From Cardiocondyla obscurior (Eukaryota; Arthropoda; Insecta; Hymenoptera; Formicidae), in assembly GCF_019399895.1 (NCBI RefSeq), contig NC_091878.1, positions 1,674,001 to 1,738,000 of the forward strand: 64,000 bases of DNA. Reading direction: 5' to 3'. This document shows positions 13,361 through 25,600 of this stretch, in pieces. The first letter of the stretch is position 1. Each line of letters opens with the position of its first letter. Position numbers and translations under genes: made by a program. The notes beneath the pieces were generated by a model. That model saw nothing but the letters and a program-made list of their open reading frames with translations. It did no database searches and was not told the DNA's origin.

Positions 13361-14804
13361 AATTCTTATTTTTGCACCTTTTCCCCTCACACCTGTCTCG
13401 CATTTTTTTTTAATATTCTTTTTTTTTTTTTAACTAGCAAAGTTACGACAAACGACGATTGCTCTCAAAACTTTTTCCGGCAAAATTGGAAAACAGATTT
13501 TACTGCTATTATAACTTGGATATTATCTCCAGAAAACTTACGTAATCAACAGTTATTTCACTAAAAAAGAAAGAATTACTTCGCACGCATGCGTCTCCGG
13601 TAAGCCCGAGCTCGAATTCGCGTAACTCGCGCCCGGCACTCAGCGACAATCGATAACGCGAGGACGCCTCCGTGGCTTAGAGCGGTTTACAGCGTGGCGC
13701 GGCTGCTCGAATCCGCTGTTTATCCCGCACCGGCGACGGTAACTCTAGGATAGAAAGCTCCGTGAGATATACGGCGTAAGGGCAGCCCTAAAGCGGGCCG
13801 CGCCAAAAAGGCAGCGCGGGGGGGAAGTTATGGCGTTGCGCGCGGATCGATTATTCTGCACACAATACGCCGGTACCGCGGCGATGCTGCTTGTCGCTAC
13901 CTCGTGGATTTTCTCATTGCCACACGCGTACATCCCCGGCATCTTAATGTAATCTCGCGCGTTCTGATAGAAAGCACCTTCGGGAAGGGTTTGAATACAG
14001 TTAGGAGTGCTTAAAACGAGGCCCGGATACCGATTTGCGCGCTAGACGCAATTTACGCGCTCGCTCGTGCATCCGTCGGAGTATACATGCGGGTGTCTTG
14101 GGAACGCTGAGTAGGTACGACTTTACGATCGGTAATTCTGCGACACTTGCAATATTAATTATTAGGGGAGGGGGAAAGTGTCTGGCGGTAGTTTCGCTTA
14201 CGGTCCACGCCTACAGCCTCATTAGACTTTCTTTTTATGCCCGCGTCGCGTTTATATCACGCGATAAGGGGAAATTTACCGTGCGCGATAAGGACTGCTT
14301 TTATCCGGTTATATTGTAGTATTCTATTTCTTTAAAGTTTCGCGTTGTTTTATGATTATTATAATTAAGTAAGCAATTTTGAGACGTCAGGGCGTGTTTG
14401 TAAATAAGATTTATAACGCAGAGACTTTTACGAGAGTAATTCCGTCTTGTTGTGCGCGCAGCTGGATTAATTATTATTATATTATGTAAATTAATAATGT
14501 AATGTGTCACATACATAATTATATGTATATACGTGCGTAATTAATAATAATTTGTTTATATTAATAATATGGCTAATGAGCGAATGCGCACGCTGACCAG
14601 TAAGATGGTTAATTAGAATTGAATATGAGAGGGACGCCCGATAATGAGACCTCATTAAGTAAATAGTAGGATCAATTGGATTTATAGAAATTACGTAATT
14701 ACATGCAATACGGGTATTTGTAAATTCACAATTTATGTATTATAGTTGAATTTAGAACGTGCGTGTTCATTCTATCTGGAGAAAGATTTTACTTCCGTGC
14801 AACA
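13361..14804. other. Spacer between tRNA-Asp and tRNA-Lys
   Basis: About 1.4 kb of intronic DNA. The first part has T-runs (13405-13433), the middle (13580-14110) is GC-richer, and the end is AT-rich. Small frames on both strands (up to 94 codons) show no recognisable feature. Confidence 0.55.
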
Positions 14805-14877
14805 GCCCGGCTAGCTCAGTCGGTAGAGCATGAGACTCTTAATCTCAGGGTCGTGGGTTCGAGCCCCACGTTGGGCG
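14805..14877 (+). tRNA. tRNA-Lys (anticodon CTT)
   Basis: This is a complete 73-nt tRNA gene for lysine AAG codons. The acceptor stem GCCCGGC (14805-14811) pairs with GTTGGGC (14870-14876) with two G-T wobbles, and the discriminator is G at 14877. The D arm carries TAGCTCAGTCGGTAGAGCA. The anticodon stem TGAGA/TCTCA encloses CTCTTAA with anticodon CTT at 14838-14840. The T arm is GTGGG-TTCGAGC-CCCAC. A long T-run (14880-14888) directly downstream is a strong Pol III terminator. Confidence 0.97.
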
Positions 14878-17800
14878 AATTTTTTTTGCTTACGTATTAA
14901 TCTATAAAAAAACTTTGCCAGATGAAAGAGTCGCAAAAGCAGTTTGTTCTTTAAATTAAAATTAGCTAATTAGCCAACGACTGTTGGTTTTATCTATTAA
15001 CTCTTTGACGAAATGAGCCATTACCATACCGCAAACACTCGACCTACGTTCTTGTTTTTCAAATTCTACATTCGGTAGATCGACAAAGAGACGTGCTACT
15101 ATGCAAGTTACATCCGCGGCACTTGTCGAAATAAAAAGATCGTTTCATCAGCCGGCAAATGAACAAACGGGCCATTCGTGCACATATTATCCGCGTATCG
15201 GGAAAAAATATTTACCTCCGCCAGCTCCACTTTCAACTTTTGTTTGTCAAACAAAGTATACGCGCACGTGAATCGAGTGGCGTGTAGTTGTACCTCGAGA
15301 GAGTCGAGCGCGCATGCAGTTTCGCGGTGAAATCGGGTAAGCAAACGAACCGAGCTCGAGGAAGTTGTTGGATCGCAAACACGGGTTGTTCAAACAATTT
15401 TACGTCTTGCGCAACAATATAGCGGCGGGATGGTCGTCGTTAACGGTGTATAGTGCTCCTCTATGTCACCGAGTGGAATTGATTCTTTTATCTACGATTC
15501 AACCGGATAGAGTTTCACGCGATTGTCGTTTCTCACGGAAGTCTCGGACGGATGTCATTTGATAAAGAGAGATAAATCGTAGCCGGGGATCGTTCGATTG
15601 GGTTACCAGATGCAGCGACGCTGTTAGTACGGCTGCGGTAATGGGAAATCGATAAGCGCGTGTCACCTATATTGATGAGACATAGAATCTCATTTGGAGA
15701 ATCTCATCAACTTGAAACTTGCGATATTCAAAGATATAGTATATCTCTATACGAGCGTTTCACTTAGCTACATTTAGCGATATTATTTACGTTGCAGTTC
15801 GAGATACCTCGAAGCGGATCTTACATTTTTTTTTTTCTTCCTCTTCGCTTCTTTCTGCTTCTGCGACTTTTTATTTAGATGAAATAAACCGCAGGCATCC
15901 ATTCGCGGTAAAAATTGAATTCGATTCTGAAAGCAGCTTTCCGAACCAAGTTTCGCCGAGAACCGTTAGCTCGATAGTCGAGTCGCCGGTGAAAACGATT
16001 TCGTTTATTGACTAGCGCGTCTGGGCTGACCAGTCGAGGATGTGACAAAAGGTGGCGAGGGGTAAAAAAGGAAAGACGCGGAGCGACGATTGCTTTTCCT
16101 TCTGGCCGCAAGTAATACAGCGGCTTTCCGTGGTAAAGTGAAGTCCTTTCGCGACAATGGTTCTTGTCGTGAAGCACGAATGTGTCTCGCGAATCGCATT
16201 GCCGGGAACATTTCGTTTCCGTCCTTGTCGCCGCGACGGTAGATAAAAAATAGCACTGACTGATAGGACCATCGGGATCCCTTTGTTCGCGGATAAAATA
16301 AATTTTCACGTGAAAAATGGAAATGAGGGAATAAAGCAAATAAATCAACTAAAACTTTTAAGTCTTAACCTATTTTAAAATAGCGCTGACGACAAAAATA
16401 CGCAACGTTTTTTTTATTCTGGAGCTTTTGGACGTGAGAAAAAAATTCTTTTTACGAGGGAAACCGCCTCACCGTGTCCTGTACGTTATTATACTTGTTT
16501 CGTCGCGAGGATTTCACACGGTTTGTTCGACGTAAAAGACGCGTTGTAAATCCGCGGATTTCGATGAATGGGCACGTCATTTCATCGCTTCTCATATCCG
16601 CGCTATCTTCCGGATGCCGCAGCTCTTACAAAAGCTCGCCGGCGCTGGCCCTTAAGCGCTTGTCGTTAATCAAACGAGATTTATGCTCTTGGCGATTTTC
16701 GCGTCGCATAAACGAGAGCGTAAAGTTCGCCATCAACATCCAACGACCGGGAGCCACCTCATAAAATATCGGGGGAGGAGAGGAAAAAAAAGTCTCGATT
16801 ACAAAGCTTTCCGGAATGCTTTTACTTCGCAGGCTGTAAACTAATTGTTTGTTCCCGTTTAAACGTTGAAAATTATTCATCGAATGGAATATGCCGATAA
16901 CGAGAACGGAGTGGACTTAATTTATTTATTTATTTCTTGTCAATCAATAGAGTATAACGCAGAACAAACTGACATAATGATAGCGCGACGACGCGCATTG
17001 CAATGTGCAATTTATGCTAGGCGACATTTGTTGCATCGGAAATATTCGCGTCCATCGGGACCGGATTGATTGAATAATCGCGATCGACGTGCCGTGAATT
17101 CGCGCGTGAAAATGCAGTAGGCCGCCGACGCGCGTTCCACTCGTCGTGCAGCTCATAGCGAATTACCTGCGCGCGTTTAAACACGTCCTGCACCTTCGGC
17201 TGACACCCTTCTATGCACCTCGCGAGGTATTGACTGCAGTAAAAAAGGGATACGCGCGACTAACTGTTGGTTAAAAAAAAAAGAGCGAAAAAAAGGGGGA
17301 AAAAAATACGAAAACGGAAAAGAGAAGGCACGAGGGAAGGAAAAAAAAAAAAAAAAGAGAACAGTTGATGCTGCATTCGAGGGTCGTCGTGCGCGAACGA
17401 GGGGCGGCACGCCGCAAAAGATCTCGACGGAATAAATACGCGGGGATGCGGGCGCACCCAAAGACGCATCGCACCCTCGCGTTTACGACGCGTTTGACGT
17501 TGCCGTTCAACGGAGCCACCCCACCTCCCATGGGCGCGTACTTCAGTCTCGCGATAAACGAAGCCGGTAATTGCCGTCGCCACGCCTGTTTGCGAAGCTT
17601 CATCGCGAGTGATCGATGCGCATTTTAGCTTAGGAAAGTTCGTTAATCCTCTATCCAGGTATTCTAATGAATGAACAGATACGTTTAGCTATCGAATAAA
17701 ATGTGGTTGGTCTCTCGTATACACCCGTTGAAAAAAAAATCCCGTGGCGCGGTGTCGGTAGGTTTTTATTCGTCAGGGATATCTCGTTTAAGTTAATTAC

Positions 17801-20800
17801 GTAATTTAAGATAGTCAAAAGGCACTATCGCGAATAATGGGCAAACATCCTGATGTCCTTGCGTATCCACGGTGCCTCCAGCGAGACGGAAAATTCACGT
17901 AGGGTGGTAGCCACGGGGGATTTCTCGGGCTGCAGAAGGGAGAGAAAGTGCGTACACGTTTGGTATCTCGTAACGTCCAGTTTGCATACACTAACGACAG
18001 CTGAGACGACTTTAGGACGTGTGTATGCACACACGTGGGTACTAGGACCGAGTGGCCGAGCGCGCGCGTATTGACACATTCGAAGCCCGTCGAGTCAGGT
18101 TACTCGGCCGAAACCTCGTAGCCCCCGACCAGTAGGGTGTGTAAATCGGTCTTACGCGACGTGATCCCGAAATGTAGCCCGCTTTGCAGCGGAGCGTGCG
18201 ACGTGCACGAGGCCACGGAAAGCACCTCGAGGAGACGGCAGATTTTTTTTTTGCGCTCTCCCTTTTCCGGCATGCTCGGCGAAGCGCGACCGAGCCAACG
18301 GGAGAGAGACGGAAAGAACGCGCGCGGCGATATTCGCTAACGAGCCGTGAAATGAATCGTACATTGTTCCGGGCACAGAGAGCGCACGTCGTCCTCGCGT
18401 TCACACGTGCGCCCGAAATCGAGAGGAGAGACCGCCGGGCGAGCTGCGGAAGGAAAGCGGCCCGATTGACCGTGAAATTCGCTGTCGTTGTCGTCGTATC
18501 GCGACGAGGCTCTTTCGACCGAGGAAAAGTGACCACGGGCGATTATTACGCCGACGTTGCATCTCTCCTCTCGTTGACGGACGCGTCGTCCAAGTGCATC
18601 CCCCAACGTGTTGTCCCTCCGGCGACTAGTCTCCTTTTTTCTTTCGCGCTCGCTCTGCTGAAGCGAAGACGCGGTTGTTACAACTCCCTAAGTGCTTCGC
18701 GTATGCTTAAAATACCACGAACGATCGACCGGTGTTTGCGTAACTAATTAACGTGATCAATCAACGCATACGTTTGATATGTATAGAGCTGAATGGCAAT
18801 AGCTTTTGTATTTTTTTTATTTTTTTTTAATTTAGAAAGAAAGAAAAATAATGCACGCAATGTAAACGAATAAAACGGGCCCCTCCTGCCATTACACTGA
18901 TTTTTCTTTCTCTGCGAAAAATCCCGCTCCAGTCGCTGCTACCTTCGTCCTAAACATCGGAAGTCGATCTTAATATTTTATCGTCCCGCCGGCAGTCTCG
19001 CGATAAAATATTCAGAAAGCTGGTTGTCGTTCAAAGTTTACTGCTCCGTTTGAAATGGTTCGTAACTGCTGTACATGTTGGACCAAAGTACAACGTAATA
19101 AAAATAAAGTAATACTTGAAAATTAAATAATCGACCAAGTTAAACTAAGGTTTCCTTCTTTTTTTTTATTTTTTATTAAAAATATATTTGCGAGTAATAA
19201 CTGTAGAATTTATACGATAAAGTTAAATGGCGCGTTTGTTATAGGAAATGTTTAGAGAATTGTCAAAGATCCACGTGTGTAAATTAAATTGTACTTTTAT
19301 TTTATTGAGAGACAAAATGTTTCCAATTTAAAAAAAAAAAAGAAAAAAATCTTTCTTTTCTGAAACTCGAAAAATGTTGAAACTTTCTGCAGTGTAATTT
19401 TTTTCCTGGGGGTCGGGTATATGAAACCGAGAATTTTGGGTGGCATTGCGGAACTTGCTGAATTACGACGTCATTAAAATCTCTTCGCGCTGAGTATCCC
19501 GTGAGGAATCGCTTTTTCTTTCCTTTTAGCTTCGTCGCAGAATCGTTCGTCGTGGGTGTGCCCGGTTGACAAACTGCTTTAAACGACACCAGCTATTTCC
19601 GGTTTCTGCATCTTTCACAGTTGTCGGTAGTCATCGGTCTTTTTATCAACCCTTTTTTGTAAAGTAACGAATAATTATCAATGCAAATTTACGATATGTA
19701 CAAGAAAAAGATAATTTATTTTCTAAATACGTAATTTTACTTAGCAAGAGGGGGTCTATCTTTTTCGTTGATACGTAGATTAATCTCGATCTTAAAATTA
19801 TGTATCTGGCTATTTTAAATATCTATAATTTATCATAATGGTATGCACGTACGAGCACAATTTGCATTACTCCTCGTTATTTAAAGCGTAATGCACACGT
19901 CGTGCTGTCGCACGCTAACGCGATTTTGTTCGCGAGCGAATTTGCATCGTGAAATTAAATTTCGCGAACGGAGATCGACAGATCGTTCGTAAATCGGGAG
20001 GGGAATTGGGTTTGCTCTCGGGGCCATCGGGGTTACACGATCGGGGCGAAATCACCGGCTATCGGCATCTCGTCGCGGAACGCAATTCGTCGCGTGTCCG
20101 CCGGTTTTCCGAGAGTTCTCTGCCTCAAGAAAATCCGCCTAGGTCAGATTATTCCGTTATCGCGGGAGAAATCGCCGAGTCTCGACCGATAGCGTCCGGC
20201 AGCACGTCGGGATTACCCGCGTTGTACTCTACAAGGAAGTAAAGCTTACGCGGCGATATCGACTCCCGATGACATCCGATAATCCCCGGAATATAGCCAC
20301 CAGCGAACGTGACTCCGGGAAGAAGAAAAGTCGCTCGTATAAATCGTGATAATATTCCGCATTCCTTAGCGATAATAGCGCAGTGGAACGTCGCGTCGCT
20401 GGCAAGGAAAAATATTTTCGTTCGGCGACCAGCGTTTCGGGATCTTAGATCTTGTTTTGCCCGTCGTCTTTTAAAATATTTATTATCTGGCGGTAAATGA
20501 GTCTTTTACGTCGAAGACGCGATTTTTAAGAATAAATCAAGCTACAAGTAAACTTAATATTAGGTTACACCGATGAGAGAGTTCGTGCATTAAGAACACT
20601 TTAATAAAAGAAAAAAGAAAAAAAAAAGAAAAATTGAGGTTTAGTATATAGCTGAAAAGCTTTTCGTGTATTTTATCCTGTTATTTTTCGCGCGACGTTA
20701 TACTCCGTACGTCAAACGGCAAAAGTAATCGATCGATTGCGAGTATATCCCGCCGCTTAGGACATTTCTGCCTTTCAACGAACGAGTCCATTTTCCCATC

Positions 20801-22166
20801 GACCTCGTACTTGCATACGGCGTAATTCTGATTGGCGAGCTGAAAAAGGAAAAAAAAAGAAAAGGACCGGGCGGAAAAATCGGGTTCCCGACTGTCTGCG
20901 ACTTGCGGAACGATATAATTGCGCTGCGCGCGGCATTATCCGCGGAAAAGCTGACGCAGCTTCCGCCCTGGATGTCGGCCAGGATAAATATCAATTTCAC
21001 GATACGTCCGCGGATATTCTCTCTCTCATTCGGCCGGCCGAACCCGCCGCGACCTGCCGACAGGCCTCGAATTCCGCGGCTGGTTTTGATTTACGGACGC
21101 CCGATTCTCAAGCGCGTAACGTTTAAGTCTGGAAATATCGTTGGCCGCTTCTTCTCCGTCAGGTAAAAGGAGATACGCGATACGCGTGTTTTTTTTTTTT
21201 CCATAAAAGTATCATATCGCCAGTAAAAGGCCTAAGCTTTCTGGGGATATAGAATTTCTCGGACGACTGCGAGCATTTTTTTCTTTCTTTCCTTTTTTTT
21301 CTCCCGAACGTTTATCTCCCCCCGCATAAAACGGGAGTCGTCTTCCAATATGCATAGCAAGTGCGAGCTTTCGTTAGTTGATGTTATTGGATTTTCTTTT
21401 ATTTCGACTAGCCGTTTCCTTGGCGGATACAAACGCGAATCTATACACACACGCATAACACACGTCCCTCCGGCGCGTTACACTCGTAACTTTACGACAC
21501 TCGTAAAAGTCGCTCGATGGCAGCGGAATTCTTTTTTTTATGTCGAAAAGTAGGATTTTATACGGACAAGTGCAGGCCGTCAGAGAAAGCGGGCTGAATA
21601 ATAGCGCGTGTGGCGAAATAAAATTCAAACTGCTCGGATATTAAAGATAGCCGCGCCGGCTCACGTAACGCTATTGTTACGAACTCACCGTTACGCACGC
21701 ATTGATAAACACAAAGTAGATTAATAGAAGTTTGGCCGACATAGTTCCGTTTATAATGATACAATGCTTTTTGTATCGAAATCGTTTTTCTATTTAAAAA
21801 TAATTATTCCTCTCTACGGCTTAAAACCGACGCTAAGTAGTTCTCTCTCGCTTGGCGTGAAGCAACGTCAACGTCGGCTGTTAAGTCGGCGATTTTAAAT
21901 CGAACGAGAGTAACAAATAGATAGGCGCGGATGGGGAGGCAAGGGGGGTGAGAGCGAGAGCGAGCCTACGTGCCGCGCGCTAGGTATATTCCCCCACTAC
22001 TCCCACTCTCGCTTTGTCCTTCTCCAGCGGTCGCGCGAGCACACACGTACTACGCACGGCACAGCAAGCACGTGTCTCCGTACCAAAAGTAATTCGCACT
22101 TCCGTTTAACGAAAACCCTTTCGGCACGACAACTACGATTAAACTTTGTGTTTCTTTTTGTTACAG
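14878..22166 (+). other. Intron 1, last part: nothing coding supported
   Basis: Runs from tRNA-Lys to the acceptor of the second exon. It holds poly-pyrimidine near 15827-15855 and A-rich runs near 17273-17356. A GC-richer stretch (17.8-18.7 kb) has long overlapping frames on both strands (187 codons plus, 164 codons minus), which look like composition effects. The last part (21900-22166) is GC- and CT-rich and ends in the polypyrimidine tract and TTACAG acceptor. An alternative promoter there cannot be excluded. Confidence 0.5.
14880..14888 (+). terminator. Pol III terminator of tRNA-Lys
   Basis: A run of nine T residues begins 3 nt after the discriminator base of tRNA-Lys. Confidence 0.8.
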
Positions 22167-22488
22167 ATCGACGCAGTCGCATCCCGCAATCGTCAACGAA
22201 GTGTCGTTCACCGCCGATATTGAGAATCATACGAACCGCAGTCGGTTCGTCGGTCGGTCCGGGAAATTCGTAGAATATTCGGGCGGAATTCTTTAACATA
22301 CGACTTCCTTCTAAACGCGAGTGTCGAACATGAAACGCGCGTAAGAGATCATTCAGTAATTTTCGCGATCAAATCACGGTCGGGGTGTTCGCGATTGACT
22401 TGTGCGCGGAAGGATGGCTCGACACGTCCCATCTGAGAGGAGGAGCAGGCCCGGGACGGGCATCCTGCCTCGGCGGAGCAACTTATAA
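22167..22488 (+). other. Candidate non-coding exon 2 (5' UTR)
   Basis: The acceptor is a pyrimidine-rich tract ending TTACAG at 22166. The donor is TAA|GTAAGC at 22488/22489. The 322-nt exon contains two upstream ORFs: a minimal one (ATG 22330 to TAA 22344) and ATG 22414 to TAA 22488. The second encodes 24 residues (MARHVPSERR..., basic and proline-containing), and its stop codon is exactly the last three bases of the exon. Because of that stop, this ORF cannot continue into the next exon. The exon is inferred from splice signals and its close neighbour only. Confidence 0.5.
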
Positions 22489-22601
22489 GTAAGCATAAAT
22501 TTTTTTAAATAAAATCTTCATTAAAAAAACTTTTACTTCTTTTTTTATTAATTTTATTAACTAATGCAGACACGTCTACATTAATATTTTTTATGTTACA
22601 G

Positions 22602-22645
22602 TCACCAGCAGAACTCGTCAACTCCGCTGAAGTTCAAGCAGATCG
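22602..22645 (+). other. Candidate 44-nt micro-exon (exon 3, 5' UTR)
   Basis: It is bounded by a TTATGTTACAG acceptor ending at 22601 and a strong donor ATCG|GTGAGT at 22645/22646, only 113 nt after the preceding exon. Two frames are open: one reads HQQNSSTPLKFKQI, the other SPAELVNSAEVQAD. Neither is reached by an in-frame ATG from exon 2, and joined to the exon at 58235 both stop early. I therefore treat it as leader, although it might be coding in an isoform using an unseen first exon. Confidence 0.45.
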
Positions 22646-25600
22646 GTGAGTTGCATAATTCTTTTTTTTTTCGTAGCTTATAATTGGGGTTTCGTGAAAA
22701 GTAACGCATGGTTTCTTCTAGTCGTTCTAAAATTCTTATTATCATTTTTGTTACAAAGTACACACTTTTTATACTTATACTTAGGTTATAAAAGTAAATC
22801 GATCGATATTTCAATAATTAATACATCGAATAATGCCGGCGTTAATAATTGATAACGTTAAAACTCTCGTTACCTGACCCTTAAACGCGATTTTAGGTGG
22901 CAAGCAACTGTCGGTGCTCGGCATCTCGAGATGTAATTTTCAAACGCGACAAATTTAGATACAGACGCGTATAAAGGCCTATACAGTTCACTTCTCCGTA
23001 TAAGTGAATTTTAACGGAACTCGATAACATTACGGGTTTTCAGGTGAGAAGGTAATCGCTTTAGCGAAACTTTGATAAGCGCCGCCGCGCTTTAACTAGC
23101 CCGAGTCCATTATCGGTCGCGCCACTCTTCGTTATTAGATAAAAAATTAAAGGTCGATCAATCACGATCAATTTCACGAATGGCACGGTGGGCACGGGCT
23201 GCCGAGGTAGATGCGCTTTATCTCTATTTGCTGCCGGTACGACCGGTAGACAGGCGGCCCGAAGATATTCATATCTGCCGTGATTTCTCTCGCTACGTCA
23301 GAGTGTCAATTATTGTCTTATTAATCTAGTACACGAACATTTAATTACGAAGATGCATCGCGATGGAATTATTATATGTTGTAGCTCATAAATCATCCGA
23401 AATAACTACGGATCTGCTGCTGTATTAAGATTCTTATTTAAGAGAGAAAAGAAATTCACATAACGTTCTCTATTTTTTTTAAATATTTTTTATTATTATT
23501 TTTTTTTCTAATCTTTCGAAAGCAAGTTGATTTTCACGGAAACTATTATGCATTATGCTCGTATTGAACGGCCGGATAATTCGTTTGAATTGTTACGAGT
23601 CACCGTAGCATAACAATGAATCTAATTAATGCGCCAGAAACGGGGAATTCCTGGGGCACTGCGTTTTCATCATAATGCACCTAGCGCGCTGGAAATGCAT
23701 ACTCTGATAATTCGGTTCGTAATCTAAAACCGAGGATAGATAAATTTCAGTTGCCACGTATTGGAAAGCGCCGGGAATACGCGAGCGGATCGAAACAAAT
23801 GAATAATGAACATCAAGTGGGCATTGACGCGAAATTAACATCTGGCGCGTATTGCAATTGCGATGCAAGCGATCCTTGAAACAGCCCTTGCGAGCGACGT
23901 TTATAAATTCGAGAATCTCACGCCATCGTCATTTGCTCTTTTGCACAATGTTTTTTAAGCCACGTGAATAACTCGCTCTATACCGCGGCCCGGCACTTGG
24001 GGCCTCGATTTTCTGCTTCGTCGAGGCATCGCCAACGCGAGCCGGTCGGGCGTATGCTAATCGCGTGCATAGCGAGAGTGAGCGCGGAAACGCCACCCTT
24101 CGAAGAAGGGCAACGCGAGAGGGAGAGCCCCGGATGATCCCTTCGCCCGAGTGAGTGACATCGCGCGCAGGAACAAGGGCGTGCGGATTTTATGGCGCAG
24201 CCCTTTTTTTATTTTCTTTTTTTTTTTTCCTTTTGGACCCGACGGCGATTACGCACACGCGTCGTTCGAACGAACGGGCGGACAAACGACGATGACGTGA
24301 CCGCGTGAAATTGCGTGGGCGATGCAGGATTTGTAGCATGTATCGTTGCGGACGTCGTATGAAAGGGGTGGCGTAGGTTTCACCGTATGAATAACTATTT
24401 ATTAGCGTGGTCGCGTGGGGGTCTCCTGAATTTGTCCTTTTTAATCATCGAGCTTTATTCAATAAATCGGAATATGTACCGAGACGCTTTGAAGTAAATT
24501 GACTAAAATAATTATATAGATTAACGCCGCTATTGAACAACGCTGGATTAATAACGGGAACAACTGGTATATCAGTCAGTTAAGCACAAAATATTGATTC
24601 AACTCAAGTGAGAAGTCGTTTTATTTTTGATAATAAAACAGTACGAGAATACAAATTCAATTAACCGAGTAGGCGAATATTTCGAAATAGCACAATAGAT
24701 TATCCCCGTTCTATTCTCACGCCGGAAGTTTTCCAAATGCCGTCTGTACGGTAAAACACAAACGGCGCGAACTTCCCGTCGAATTGTACCTCGTTCGACG
24801 CACGTGACTCCCGATGCAGAGAGCGGACATTTAGCTCCCCTTCCACCGCGTGTTCTATAAAAATCCGGTAATTCGCGGACAGGACATTCCCTTGTGATAT
24901 CGATATCCCTTCGGGGTTGTATCGCACGTCCACCGCGGCACCCTTTCCCTACGGCCCTGACGACCCCTACTATTCTCTCTCGGTGGCCAGCGGCAGCAGT
25001 GCTCAGTCTCCGTTGAGCTACCGTCGTGTTTGGAGGTAGCTTGTCCCGCTTGTTTCTCCTCGCCGCTCGCTACGTCGCCGCAAGCGTGGATCGCGATTAG
25101 AAATTGGTGTACGGGATCGATTCCAAGCACGAATATTTACCCCTGTGAATAGTTAGGGAAATAGTGAATTTTCAAGGCGGTCCGCTGCTGGCGCAGCGAA
25201 CTGATGGGGGATGACGTTCGATGGAGAAAAAGGTAGGAATCCGCGCCGCGAGGGTTGACATAGCTTAGACGGGTAGCACCGTGACGGAGGGTGTGCGTAA
25301 CGCACCGCGGGACGTAACTCTCCGGCGAGAGATGCTCCTACCGCAAATAACCGCGATTTACGAGCTTTGCAATATTAGAATATCGCGAGCGGCGTTACGA
25401 CACACGGATTCGAATTCGATGACATATTCGCGCGACGTTTTGCGAGCACCCTGTAATCCGGCGTGTTGGAGATTGGAATTGCTCGAATATTTGGGCGTCG
25501 AATCGGATTTCATTGCGGGGATTTAGAAATTTTATTTGTACCTTTATCACTCTTGGATTCTTTATATTACTAATTTTATTTTCCGTTGTTTTTCGTTTTA

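Noticed and set aside
18184..18747. 187-codon plus-strand frame opposite a 164-codon minus-strand frame
   Set aside because: Long frames on both strands of the same GC-rich stretch indicate low stop density rather than genes.
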